DNA of 64,000 nt from Gammaproteobacteria bacterium (lineage in GTDB: Bacteria > Pseudomonadota > Gammaproteobacteria > Arenicellales > Poriferihabitantaceae). The stretch is taken from contig JAHEGU010000005.1 in the NCBI GenBank assembly GCA_024644945.1, positions 56,440 to 120,439 on the forward strand, read 5' to 3'. Both the position numbers and the translations under genes were made by a program. Numbering within the stretch: position 1 is the first letter of the stretch; each line of letters starts with the position of its first letter. Below are positions 43,095 through 51,126 of the stretch, one piece after another. Below the pieces are notes generated by a model. That model was not told where the DNA came from and ran no database searches. It saw nothing but the letters and a program-made list of their open reading frames with translations.

Positions 43095-44614
43095 CGACTG
43101 CCTCCGAGAATTTCCTTCACCACTACACGGTCACTAAAAGGTAAGTTTATCTGGCCGACAGTCTGGACTGTTTCATGGCCCTTCCCTGCCACCAACACCA
43201 AATCTCCTGCCTTAGCGGCATAGATTGCCTGCTTTATGGCTTGCTCCCTTTCGGGGATAACTTCATGTCGCCCCACTGCGTCTTGTTCAACTATTCCTTC
43301 AACCACCTGTGCAGCAATGGCGCCCGGGTCCTCTGACCTCGGATTGTCGCTGGTGACGATCACATAGTCAGCCAACCGGGCCGCCACCTCTCCCATTACG
43401 GCACGTTTTGACTTGTCCCTATCGCCTCCACACCCAAACACAACCAAAAGTTTTCCGTGAACCAAAGGACGTAAGGACAATAGGGCCTGTTCCAAAGCAT
43501 CCGGGGTATGCGAATAGTCAACTACAACGCTTGGCTTCTCATCACCGTTAGCGAAAAGCTCCATGCGGCCAGGGGGCGATTGCAGTTTAGGCACCACTGC
43601 AGCAATTTTATTAAGCGGATACCCTAGTGCAAGCAATGTCGAAATTGTCGCCATAAGGTTTGGTAAATTAATCTCCCCCAGGAGAGGCGAGTGGATCACG
43701 TGTTTCTGCTGTTGCCACATCAGAGTAAAATTAATACCCTGATCGTTCACAACGATATCCGCAGCGGTCACATTCGCAGGCGGTTTACCGTAGCTTATAA
43801 CTTCGCATTCATGGGCATCTCCAAGAATTTTCCTACCCATCGCATCATCATGGTTGATCACAATTGCGTCCAAGCACTCGAAGTCAAACAGCTTTCGTTT
43901 CGCGGCCGCATACTGCGCCATCGTTCCGTGATAATCGAGATGATCCTGGGTGAGATTTGTCAGGACTGCAACATCGAAATCAACTGCACTCACTCTTGAC
44001 TGTTCTAAGCCATGGGATGAAACTTCCATACAAACGGATGTCGCTCCTTGATCAAGAAAATTACGCAATGTGCGCTGAGTTTCAACCGCATCCCCAGTCG
44101 TAAGGTCAGCTTCAGCGAGATCATTAAGCGGGCCGTTTCCAATGGTACCCATCATGGCTGCACGCTCCCCCATAAGATCTAAAGCTTGGGTAAGCAGATA
44201 GACACAAGTGGTTTTTCCATTTGTTCCGGTAATACCTACTACCGTCATTTGGCGAGCAGGAAATCCAAAAAACCGCGCTGCTATAAGACTTAGCTGATTA
44301 CGAAGATCTTTAACACCGATTGCCTTTCGCCGCTTTGCTAATGCAATACACTCCTCTGGAGCATGATTATTTTCGAACAGAATCGCTCTGGCACCAGAAT
44401 CCATTGCTTTTTCAACATACTGACGGCCGTCTGCCTGGGCACCGGGCACGGCTATAAACAGTTCTCCCCTTTTTAATCGCCGACTATCCAAAGTTATCCC
44501 AGCAATCGGTTCATCACCATCAACGCGATCTACAAGTTCATTGCTTACTAAGCCTGAAAGCAGAGAGGACATATCCCTGCGACCGCTTTGTGATGGAAAA
44601 TCGATTGCCGTCAT
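43091..44614 (-). CDS. murE: UDP-MurNAc-L-Ala-D-Glu--meso-DAP ligase MurE
   Basis: 507 residues: ITLDSRRLKRGELFIAVPG, ATP loop GITGTNGKTTCVYLLTQAL, DYSHTPDALEQAL and, importantly, the DNPR motif in TSDNPRSEDPGAI, which marks specificity for meso-diaminopimelate over lysine. The cell wall is therefore of the usual Gram-negative DAP type. It overlaps ftsI by 4 bases. An internal ATG at residue 15 (MSSLLSGLV) is an alternative start. Confidence 0.95.
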   Translation of the reverse strand: MTAIDFPSQSGRRDMSSLLSGLVSNELVDRVDGDEPIAGITLDSRRLKRGELFIAVPGAQADGRQYVEKAMDSGARAILFENNHAPEECIALAKRRKAIGVKDLRNQLSLIAARFFGFPARQMTVVGITGTNGKTTCVYLLTQALDLMGERAAMMGTIGNGPLNDLAEADLTTGDAVETQRTLRNFLDQGATSVCMEVSSHGLEQSRVSAVDFDVAVLTNLTQDHLDYHGTMAQYAAAKRKLFDFECLDAIVINHDDAMGRKILGDAHECEVISYGKPPANVTAADIVVNDQGINFTLMWQQQKHVIHSPLLGEINLPNLMATISTLLALGYPLNKIAAVVPKLQSPPGRMELFANGDEKPSVVVDYSHTPDALEQALLSLRPLVHGKLLVVFGCGGDRDKSKRAVMGEVAARLADYVIVTSDNPRSEDPGAIAAQVVEGIVEQDAVGRHEVIPEREQAIKQAIYAAKAGDLVLVAGKGHETVQTVGQINLPFSDRVVVKEILGGSR

Positions 44615-46320
44615 GCCGATTTACCGTCCTGGCCTACACCGGTAATTTGAGGTTCATCTATATCGTCAGGCGTGACATTGTAGAGTCGCATTAAATCTTT
44701 CATCAGGTCAGCAAAAACCGGGGCTGCGACGTCACCGCCGTAATAGCGTTTGCCACGTGGATCATCTATTGCGACCACCATTACGAACCGAGGGTCAGAA
44801 ATGGGCGCCATCCCGGCGAAAAGTGACATATAGCGCTTGTTATTATAGTTACCCTCCAACAGTTTATGGGAGGTGCCAGTCTTGCCACCTACCCGATAGC
44901 GCGCTATACGCGCTTTACGCGCCGTACCTTCAGGAGTCGCGACCTTCTCCAACATCGCACGCATCTGCTTTACTGTACTTTTACTGAAAACACGTCGACC
45001 CTGGGCACGGAAGTCGCTCGGCTTTGGCTCCAACGTAACCGACAATAGTTCACCGTCAGTTGCTAGAGCGGTATACGCTCGTGCCAGCTGAAGAGGCGTT
45101 GATGAAAATCCGTATCCATATGAAATCGTCGCATGTTCGATTGGCCTTGAACGCCTCATCAGTGTCCCACTCACCTCACCCGGCAGATTAGAGGTTTTTT
45201 CACCAAATCCGACAGACTGAAGTGTCTCGAACAGCGATTCGAATGGAAACGCCATCGCCAGCTTGGCGGAGCCGATGTTGCTGGAATGTACAATCACATC
45301 GAAGATCGAGATCTCACCGTAATTGTGCACGTCGTGAATCGTATGACCGCCCACCCGGTAGTATCCTGGCGACGTATCGACCATTGTATTGGCACCCACT
45401 TGTCCGCTTTCAAGCGCCATCGCAACAGTAAACGGTTTTGTTGTTGACCCAGGTTCAAGGGTGTCGGTTACTGCACGGTTTCGAAACACCCCCTTTTTCA
45501 ATGTGTTTCGGTCATTAGGATTAAACTGTGGGGAGTTAACCATAGCGATAATTTCACCACTCGGGATCGCTAACACAACTACGCTGCCGCCCGCAGCACT
45601 ATGTTTTTTGACCGCCTTCTCCAGGTAAGCACTTGCCAATGATTGGATTCTTTGGTCTATGCTTATCTGCAAGTCATTCCCATGCTTAACCTGTTGAATG
45701 CTTTCTACGCTTTCCACGTAATGGCCGGCCAGATCTTTTAGCACTCTTTTTCGACCGTGAGTGCCGCTTAATTGCTTATTAAAGTAACGTTCCAGTCCTT
45801 CCTGCCCCACATCATCCACATCCGTAAATCCAAGTAGATGTGCGCCAACCGGGCCTCCCGGGTAGTAACGTCGATACTCGCGTTGAATTTCAACTCCCGG
45901 AACATTCAACTTCACAACCTGTTGTGCCAGGGCTGGTGGCAAACGTCTTTTGATATACATAAAGCTCGCCTCGGCACGGCGTTCGCATGACACCAGCAGT
46001 TCTCTGGACTTAATATCGAGAGCTTTCAGCATCGGCTTCCATTGCTCCCTTGTTGCACAGAACACTCTTGGGTCAGCCCATAGCGAATCAACTGGCGTAC
46101 TCACTGCTAACACCTGACCGTGGCGGTCTAGAATCTTTCCTCGCTCGGGCAACACTTTAATTTCACGCAGATATCTTGCATCTCCCTGAGCCTGCAAGTG
46201 GCTTTGTTCTACTGTCTGAATCTGCACCACGCGCAAGGCAATTACGCCAAGCCCGGTGAATAACATTCCCATCACCAGGTATTGACGCCAGACTGGTGGT
46301 CTGGTGATCCGTTTTCGCAT
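44611..46320 (-). CDS. ftsI: Septal peptidoglycan transpeptidase FtsI (PBP3)
   Basis: 569 residues. One N-terminal membrane anchor (QYLVMGMLFTGLGVIAL), a pedestal dimerisation domain starting LPERGKILDRHGQVLAVSTP, then the transpeptidase domain with SxxK in EPGSTTKPFTVAMAL, SxN in VHSSNIGSAK and KTG in RVGGKTGTSHKL. It cross-links septal peptidoglycan together with FtsW. It follows ftsL after 54 bases and overlaps murE by 4. Confidence 0.96.
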   Translation of the reverse strand: MRKRITRPPVWRQYLVMGMLFTGLGVIALRVVQIQTVEQSHLQAQGDARYLREIKVLPERGKILDRHGQVLAVSTPVDSLWADPRVFCATREQWKPMLKALDIKSRELLVSCERRAEASFMYIKRRLPPALAQQVVKLNVPGVEIQREYRRYYPGGPVGAHLLGFTDVDDVGQEGLERYFNKQLSGTHGRKRVLKDLAGHYVESVESIQQVKHGNDLQISIDQRIQSLASAYLEKAVKKHSAAGGSVVVLAIPSGEIIAMVNSPQFNPNDRNTLKKGVFRNRAVTDTLEPGSTTKPFTVAMALESGQVGANTMVDTSPGYYRVGGHTIHDVHNYGEISIFDVIVHSSNIGSAKLAMAFPFESLFETLQSVGFGEKTSNLPGEVSGTLMRRSRPIEHATISYGYGFSSTPLQLARAYTALATDGELLSVTLEPKPSDFRAQGRRVFSKSTVKQMRAMLEKVATPEGTARKARIARYRVGGKTGTSHKLLEGNYNNKRYMSLFAGMAPISDPRFVMVVAIDDPRGKRYYGGDVAAPVFADLMKDLMRLYNVTPDDIDEPQITGVGQDGKSA

Positions 46321-46374
46321 TATTCAGAAGGCTTTTCTTTGTTGGGGTTGAGATCTACGAGTTAACATTTTTCG

Positions 46375-46659
46375 TCACTCAAGATCCGAATGGTTTTTGT
46401 TTAGCTCAAGAGTAACAATCTTGTCCGCACTCGGGGCGGACATTGCAAGACGCTTCTTGGCGTCGTCTGCAACGTTATGCTGGCGTGTCCAGGTTGCTTT
46501 TTCCAACATTAACCTCCCCCACTCTGCCTGCAATTCATCATAGCGATATTCCTGTAATTGCAGCGCGACAAATTTAAGTCGATTTTGGTGTCTCACAGTA
46601 ACCACTGCTGTTGCGCTTAAAAGAACCAAGATCAGAAGGAAAATGCTAAGTCTGGACAT
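46375..46659 (-). CDS. ftsL: Cell division protein FtsL
   Basis: 94 residues from the ATG at 46659, 4 bases after the rsmH stop. Layout: a short N terminus, a membrane segment (residues 5-24, SIFLLILVLLSATAVVTVRH) and a coiled-coil periplasmic part (FVALQLQEYRYDELQAEWGR). FtsL partners with FtsB and FtsQ to activate FtsWI. The longer open frame upstream lies inside rsmH and is rejected. Confidence 0.9.
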   Translation of the reverse strand: MSRLSIFLLILVLLSATAVVTVRHQNRLKFVALQLQEYRYDELQAEWGRLMLEKATWTRQHNVADDAKKRLAMSAPSADKIVTLELNKNHSDLE

Positions 46660-46663
46660 GGCG

Positions 46664-47602
46664 TCACGAAATCTTTTCCGCAACCCGTAATACAGCGCTG
46701 CGGGCACGTCGATTCTTTTCAATTTCTTCTGCCCCCGCTCGGATTGCTTTGCCTATTAGTTTTAACTGCGGTTTCAACATGTCATGTGTGACTGGTAAAT
46801 CAGGCGGAAATGGATCACCCTTACTTTGGTCTCGCAGGAAGCGTTTGACCAATCTATCCTCCAGAGAGTGGAAACTTATAATTACCAGGCGACCACCCGT
46901 TGCCAAAGCTTTCGATGCTTGAGGTAGAACCAGTTTAATCTGGTCGAGCTCCTCGTTCACCGCGATTCGAATAGCCTGGAAGGTGCGGGTTGCAGGGTGC
47001 TTACCTTTTTCTGTGGCAGGTGCTGCTTGGGATATCAGCCTGGCCAGTTCTCCTGTAGAAGCAACAGCACCATGTTGCTTGATTGCTCTAGCAATTCTTC
47101 TTGCAAATCGCTCTTCCCCGAATTTTCGCAGAACATTTGTGAGCTCCGCCTCGCTAATCTGTTCGAGCCACTCTGCAGCGCTCAGTCCCTGATCGGGATT
47201 CATTCGCATATCGAGCGGTCCATCGTGTGAAAAACTGAAACCGCGCTCAGAATCATCCAGTTGCGGAGAAGACACCCCAAAGTCAAACAACATTCCTGTA
47301 ACCCGACCGTTTACGTGACGTTGCTCCAAGAGCTTGCTGAGTTCTGAAAATTGCGCATGCACTATTTCTACTCGCGCATCTTCAGACCACTCTTGTCTAG
47401 CTTGATTGATTGCGGTGGGATCACGGTCTATGACTAATATTCTGCCACCGTTACCGAGCCTAGACATAATTGCGCGGGTATGACCGCCGCGACCGTAAGT
47501 CGCATCAACAACCAGACTGTCATCATGAAGGTTCAGCGCCGCCAGAACTTCATCCTTCAGAACCGGAACGTGCGCGACCCTGTCATCTGATAGTCCTGTC
47601 AT
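46664..47602 (-). CDS. rsmH: 16S rRNA (cytosine-1402 N4)-methyltransferase RsmH
   Basis: 312 residues: HVPVLKDEVLAALNL, SAM motif VDATYGRGGHTRAIMSRLG, GMLFDFGVSSPQLDDSERGF and FQAIRIAVNEELDQI. It methylates C1402 of 16S rRNA. It sits 5 bases after mraZ, the usual dcw order. Confidence 0.96.
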   Translation of the reverse strand: MTGLSDDRVAHVPVLKDEVLAALNLHDDSLVVDATYGRGGHTRAIMSRLGNGGRILVIDRDPTAINQARQEWSEDARVEIVHAQFSELSKLLEQRHVNGRVTGMLFDFGVSSPQLDDSERGFSFSHDGPLDMRMNPDQGLSAAEWLEQISEAELTNVLRKFGEERFARRIARAIKQHGAVASTGELARLISQAAPATEKGKHPATRTFQAIRIAVNEELDQIKLVLPQASKALATGGRLVIISFHSLEDRLVKRFLRDQSKGDPFPPDLPVTHDMLKPQLKLIGKAIRAGAEEIEKNRRARSAVLRVAEKIS

Positions 47603-47607
47603 TATGC

Positions 47608-48066
47608 TTACAGGGAAAGCTGTTCCATTTCAACGGACATGTTGTCCGTATCAATATCTTCCTGCATCCATTGACTGCACTTCGTGCTCCATAATTCATC
47701 GTTCCAAATCTCAAACTTGTTGCCCTGACCAACCAAATACACCGACTTATTCAACATGGCGAAATCACGTAACGGACCTGGTAATAGAATCCTCCCGCTT
47801 TTATCCATTTCCACATCACTTGCATAACCGATTAGGAATCGCTTGAGTTTCTGATGATTTGGGTCGAAACTTGGTAAATTGACTACTTTTTCTTCAACTA
47901 CCTCCCACGCATCGAATGGATACAGCCAGAGACAGTTTTCATGGGTGTTATTTACGGTGACAACAAGTTTGCCCGCACAGCGATCGGCCAGTTCATTGCG
48001 GTATGAAACCGGTATAGCGAGTCGACCTTTGGTATCGAGATTTAGTGCGTTAGCGCCGCGGAACAT
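47608..48066 (-). CDS. mraZ: Transcriptional regulator MraZ
   Basis: 152 residues from the ATG at 48066, starting MFRGANALNLDTKGRLAIP. Two SpoVT-AbrB-like half units are visible: DTKGRLAIPVSYR and DKSGRILLPGPLRDFA. MraZ forms ring-shaped oligomers that bind TGGGA repeats and repress the dcw operon. Such repeats lie just upstream, supporting autoregulation. The open frame extends to 48147 but the added residues cross the promoter and are not expected to be translated. Confidence 0.95.
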   Translation of the reverse strand: MFRGANALNLDTKGRLAIPVSYRNELADRCAGKLVVTVNNTHENCLWLYPFDAWEVVEEKVVNLPSFDPNHQKLKRFLIGYASDVEMDKSGRILLPGPLRDFAMLNKSVYLVGQGNKFEIWNDELWSTKCSQWMQEDIDTDNMSVEMEQLSL

Positions 48067-48076
48067 GAAATGCTGA

Positions 48077-48109
48077 CCCCAATTACGGAGAAATTCCCAC
48101 AATTTCCCA
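48077..48109 (-). promoter_or_regulatory. MraZ-box array in the dcw leader
   Basis: On the minus strand TGGGA occurs at 48105-48109 and again at 48095-48099, spaced exactly 10 bases, as in known MraZ operators. A third variant, TGGGG (48077-48081), is out of phase (18 bases from the second) and overlaps the likely mraZ ribosome binding site. The boxes lie immediately downstream of the predicted transcription start, as in E. coli. Confidence 0.8.
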
Positions 48110-48118
48110 CTTAGCTGC

Positions 48119-48147
48119 ACTATATTGGCGCCGATACAGGGTGTCAA
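48119..48147 (-). promoter_or_regulatory. Sigma70 promoter of mraZ and the dcw cluster
   Basis: On the minus strand TTGACA (48142-48147, a perfect -35) and TATAGT (48119-48124, -10) are separated by 17 bases. Transcription would start near 48112, directly before the MraZ boxes and about 45 bases before the mraZ ATG. Confidence 0.88.
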
Positions 48148-48243
48148 GATAAATTGCAGGAATAAGGGCGTGAAATGTTATTGATTTTTAAGGAAAATGT
48201 GCGATATTTAAATCCAATATTAAAGTTATTTCTAGTTTTACCT

Positions 48244-48257
48244 AATAACTAGTTATT
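48244..48257. promoter_or_regulatory. Perfect 14-base palindrome, possible operator
   Basis: AATAACTAGTTATT is a perfect palindrome in the AT-rich divergent gap between mraZ and the gene at 48381. A TATAAT hexamer at 48333-48338 is a possible -10 of the latter, but no good -35 is paired with it. The palindrome could be a regulator site; chance is possible in such AT-rich sequence. Confidence 0.35.
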
Positions 48258-48380
48258 TAATAACAATAAAATTGTAAGTATGATTTATGTAACTCCAGCA
48301 GGCTTAAACAGCCTCTGATGCTGACAGATCGTTATAATTCCTGCCTAATCAACAACCCCGGCCTGACATCTTAAATTTAT

Positions 48381-49043
48381 ATGGATCAGCAATCCGAGAA
48401 AAAGCACGGGTGTCTGTTTATCGGCAGCATTATGTTAGTGACCATCGTGATTTCGGTGGCCGCCACTGTTTGGATTTTCACTCAGTATATTTTTCCAGAA
48501 CCATTTGACCCGGTGGAATTGAGTGCCACCGAACAACAGACTCTGAATCGAAAGTTGCGTGTGTTTGAAGGTTTTGGCAACTCATCCACATCCCCACAGA
48601 ATTCACCGGTAGCCAATCTCGAGCCAGAAAAATATAGCGAAGAGGGCGCCGATCGACGCATTGAGCTCACCGAACGCGAATTAAACGGAATGCTGGCCAA
48701 CAATACAGAACTGGCCGAACGATTAGTGATAGACCTTTCTGAAAACCTGGCCAGCGGCAAACTTCTGGTACCTCTGGACCCCGATTTTCCAATCATGGGA
48801 GGAAATACACTTAAAATCAGCGCTGGCATGGAGCTGGCTTTTCGCAACGAAAGACCAATTGTGGTTTTGAAAGGAGTGAGCATCATGGGTGTTCCACTTC
48901 CCAATGCCTGGCTCGGCAATATGAAAAATGTCGACCTGGTACAGGAGTTTGGTGGCGGTGAGGGTTTCTGGAAATCCTTTGCGGATGGCGTTGAAAATGT
49001 AGAGGTCAGCGAAGGCAAGCTTATCATCCAGCTAAAAGAGTAA
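48381..49043 (+). CDS. Uncharacterised membrane-anchored protein
   Basis: I do not recognise a named family. The 220-residue product has a short charged N terminus, one membrane segment at residues about 11-35 (CLFIGSIMLVTIVISVAATV), an acidic linker (about 45-85) and a folded C-terminal domain with ITERELN-like LTERELNGMLANNTELAERL, LLVPLDPDFPIMGGNTLKIS and VVLKGVSIMGVPLPNAWLG. The predicted topology leaves the bulk in the periplasm. The ELN..L...T.LA and PLPNAWLG patterns recall secreted domains of YpmS type, which is only a loose resemblance. It stands alone, divergent from the dcw cluster. Confidence 0.75.
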   Translation: MDQQSEKKHGCLFIGSIMLVTIVISVAATVWIFTQYIFPEPFDPVELSATEQQTLNRKLRVFEGFGNSSTSPQNSPVANLEPEKYSEEGADRRIELTERELNGMLANNTELAERLVIDLSENLASGKLLVPLDPDFPIMGGNTLKISAGMELAFRNERPIVVLKGVSIMGVPLPNAWLGNMKNVDLVQEFGGGEGFWKSFADGVENVEVSEGKLIIQLKE

Positions 49044-49126
49044 ACCGCAGGGGATAACGGCAAGCCAATCGGTCTGATCTCTTGCCGATAACAGGCCGGT
49101 AACAGAATGATGTGGAAAAAACCTAG

Positions 49127-49735
49127 CTAAGTATTCATCTGCACTATCTCGAGCAGCCTCTCCACGAACCGATAGGTCAAACCCCATAGCACCCGATCCT
49201 GCCCATTACTGTCATGCCCCAAGCGAATGGCTGGAAACGGCTCGAGTCGGTGTTTGGTCTGGTAGAAAAAGTGATTTACAGGATTTGTGAGAGACTTAAG
49301 GGGAGTCCAGAACGCTTCCGCCACCTCATAGTTGAGCACCAATCTCGGATCATGCTCCAGCCGAAATATAAAACAGCTAATTGCAAGATTAAGTGCGCGA
49401 TTTCGGTTACTGCCCTGTTGATCATCAAGCCGACCGATAATCATATGCTCATCGAGAGCTAAACCAATCTCTTCAAGGGTTTCACGAATCGCGGTTTGCT
49501 TGAGATCGGCGTCCAATACCTCTTTGCCCCCGCCCGGGAACGCAATCTGACCCGACCACGGATCCTTCTTAGACGCCGCTCTCTCAATAAAGAGTATTTC
49601 AGGCTCAATATGATATGTTCTCAAGATCAATGCCACTGAGGCATGTCTTATATCATGCTGATCGATGAGCACTGGATGATACTCGGCCAGTGCCTCGACA
49701 ATCCCACCAAGATCATTAAAACCTGTGGATTTCAT
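49127..49735 (-). CDS. Nudix hydrolase, CoA pyrophosphatase type
   Basis: 202 residues from the ATG at 49735. It has the CoA-pyrophosphatase signature ahead of the Nudix box (ASKKDPWSGQIAFPGGGKE) and the box itself with TAIRETLEEIGL. NudL-type enzymes cleave CoA to phosphopantetheine and 3',5'-ADP. The chosen start overlaps the end of the upstream regulator gene by 20 bases; an ATG at 49768 would lengthen the overlap. It is probably co-transcribed with that regulator. Confidence 0.87.
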   Translation of the reverse strand: MKSTGFNDLGGIVEALAEYHPVLIDQHDIRHASVALILRTYHIEPEILFIERAASKKDPWSGQIAFPGGGKEVLDADLKQTAIRETLEEIGLALDEHMIIGRLDDQQGSNRNRALNLAISCFIFRLEHDPRLVLNYEVAEAFWTPLKSLTNPVNHFFYQTKHRLEPFPAIRLGHDSNGQDRVLWGLTYRFVERLLEIVQMNT

Positions 49736-50417
49736 CCACCATCTTCTGCAGAGCATCGGGGTCTTCAATAATCCAACGCCGGCCTGATTTCTTGATTAAT
49801 CCCAGTTTTTCCAACTTCTTCAGTTCGCGACTAACCGCCTCCCTATTGCAGCTTACCCGACTTGCCAACTGAGCATGTGTCGGCGGTGCGGAAATTCTTG
49901 CGACTCCGTCCAAATCCGTATGCTCTCTCGCCAATCGGAGCAACTCTGCGTGTATCCGATTACTAACACTTAATGTTGAAAACTCATAAATTCGCTCACT
50001 GAGCCGTCTAATCATACTAGTAAGCTGCTTCATCAGGGCAATGCTAAGTTCTCCGCCCGAGCTAAATAACGAGCTAAAAACCTCAAACGGCATGACCGTG
50101 ACCTCACTGTCAGTCAGCGCAGTAACACTAGCGGAACGTGGTCGTCCGTCAATTGCGGATAATTCACCAAAATTATCGCCTGAATACAGCTGGTTATAAC
50201 TCACCTCCCTTCCGCTGGCAGAAAACTGGGCAACCCCAAGAATCCCGCTTTCGATAAAGTAGATATTGTTGTCCTGATCCAGCTGCCGGACTACCTGGGA
50301 TTCCTTGGGGAATCGCCGGCGAACACATTGATCCAGAATCGCGTCTCGCTCCGACATAGCCAAACTATTTAACAACACAGAACTCGTGCCGCTCAGCGCA
50401 TCTCTTTCTTGCTTCAT
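49716..50417 (-). CDS. Crp/Fnr-family transcriptional regulator
   Basis: 233 residues: an N-terminal cyclic-nucleotide-binding beta-roll (YFIESGILGVAQFSASGREV, GDNFGELSAIDGRPRSASVTA) and a C-terminal winged helix (THAQLASRVSCNREAVSREL, KLEKLGLIKKSG). The beta-roll keeps the GELSxxDxxxRSASVxA phosphate-cassette pattern, so cAMP or cGMP binding is plausible. It has no Fnr-type cysteine cluster at the N terminus. Targets are unknown. It overlaps the Nudix gene downstream. Confidence 0.87.
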   Translation of the reverse strand: MKQERDALSGTSSVLLNSLAMSERDAILDQCVRRRFPKESQVVRQLDQDNNIYFIESGILGVAQFSASGREVSYNQLYSGDNFGELSAIDGRPRSASVTALTDSEVTVMPFEVFSSLFSSGGELSIALMKQLTSMIRRLSERIYEFSTLSVSNRIHAELLRLAREHTDLDGVARISAPPTHAQLASRVSCNREAVSRELKKLEKLGLIKKSGRRWIIEDPDALQKMVDEIHRF

Positions 50418-50456
50418 AAAAGTAACCCGTTTAGAAATTGTTTATAAAATTGTCGT

Positions 50457-50624
50457 TTACCAATGAATACCCGCAACGATTAGAAAGCCATCTGATTCTG
50501 ATTCAAAGTTGTTATCCCAGGACGATACGATTAATTCCCCATCAACTGGTCCAAGGGCTCAAATTGAGGACTCTCCAACAATAAGAAAGACAACTGAAAT
50601 TACAACGGCTCGAACAAGTTTCAT
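50457..50624 (-). pseudogene. Short broken reading frame with signal peptide and in-frame TGA
   Basis: From the ATG at 50624 the frame reads a signal-peptide-like MKLVRAVVISVVFLIVGESS, meets TGA at 50559-50561, and then stays coherent in the same frame for 33 codons (ALGPVDGELIVSSWDNNF, then ESESDGFLIVAGIHW) up to TAA at 50457. AAGG lies at a suitable distance upstream of the ATG. The second part looks like the first strands of a small outer membrane beta-barrel. I read it as the decayed 5' end of a secreted or outer membrane protein gene. No family is identified. Confidence 0.5.
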
Positions 50625-50672
50625 TTTTTCGACCTTGATCGACCACCGCATTCTATCGTGTAAAATTAATTT

Positions 50673-51101
50673 ATGAAATCAGACCACAGCCAACAGGCTA
50701 TAGAAGACTCCAGGGGTCAGCGCCTGGATATCTGGCTATGGGCAAGTCGTTTTTATAAAAGCAGAAAAATCGCTACCGATGCCGTGACCGGTGGCCACGT
50801 TTGGGTGAACAATAAACGAAGCAAACCTTCGAAAACAGTCAAGATAAATGACGAACTGCGGATTAAGAGAAGCTCAGGGGAGTTTACCGTGATCATAACC
50901 GGGCTTTCCCTCAAACGACTTGGTGCACCGATGGCTTCCAAACTTTATCAGGAAACCGAACTGAGTCGCAGCAAACGGGAAATTAAGCAACAACTGATGA
51001 GAGATCAGAGAGCCGGACTCCAATTCGATCACAAACGACCTGGAAAGCGGGATCGCCAAAAGATGCTGCGCGCCAAAACGCTACAGCCTAAATTCGAGTA
51101 A
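50673..51101 (+). CDS. hslR: Ribosome-associated heat shock protein 15 (Hsp15)
   Basis: 142 residues with an N-terminal S4 RNA-binding domain (QRLDIWLWASRFYKSRKIATDAVTGGHVWVNNK, key motif RLDxWLWxxRFxKTR) and a basic C-terminal helix region. Hsp15 binds 50S subunits carrying stalled nascent chains. It opens a plus-strand run with the dehydrogenase and hemW that follow. Confidence 0.92.
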   Translation: MKSDHSQQAIEDSRGQRLDIWLWASRFYKSRKIATDAVTGGHVWVNNKRSKPSKTVKINDELRIKRSSGEFTVIITGLSLKRLGAPMASKLYQETELSRSKREIKQQLMRDQRAGLQFDHKRPGKRDRQKMLRAKTLQPKFE

Positions 51102-51126
51102 GCGGTGTGTCTGGTCATAGAATCTG

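Noticed and set aside
50559..50561. In-frame TGA read as selenocysteine.
   Set aside because: It follows a signal peptide, there is no visible selenocysteine insertion hairpin after it, and no selenoprotein of this type is known to me.
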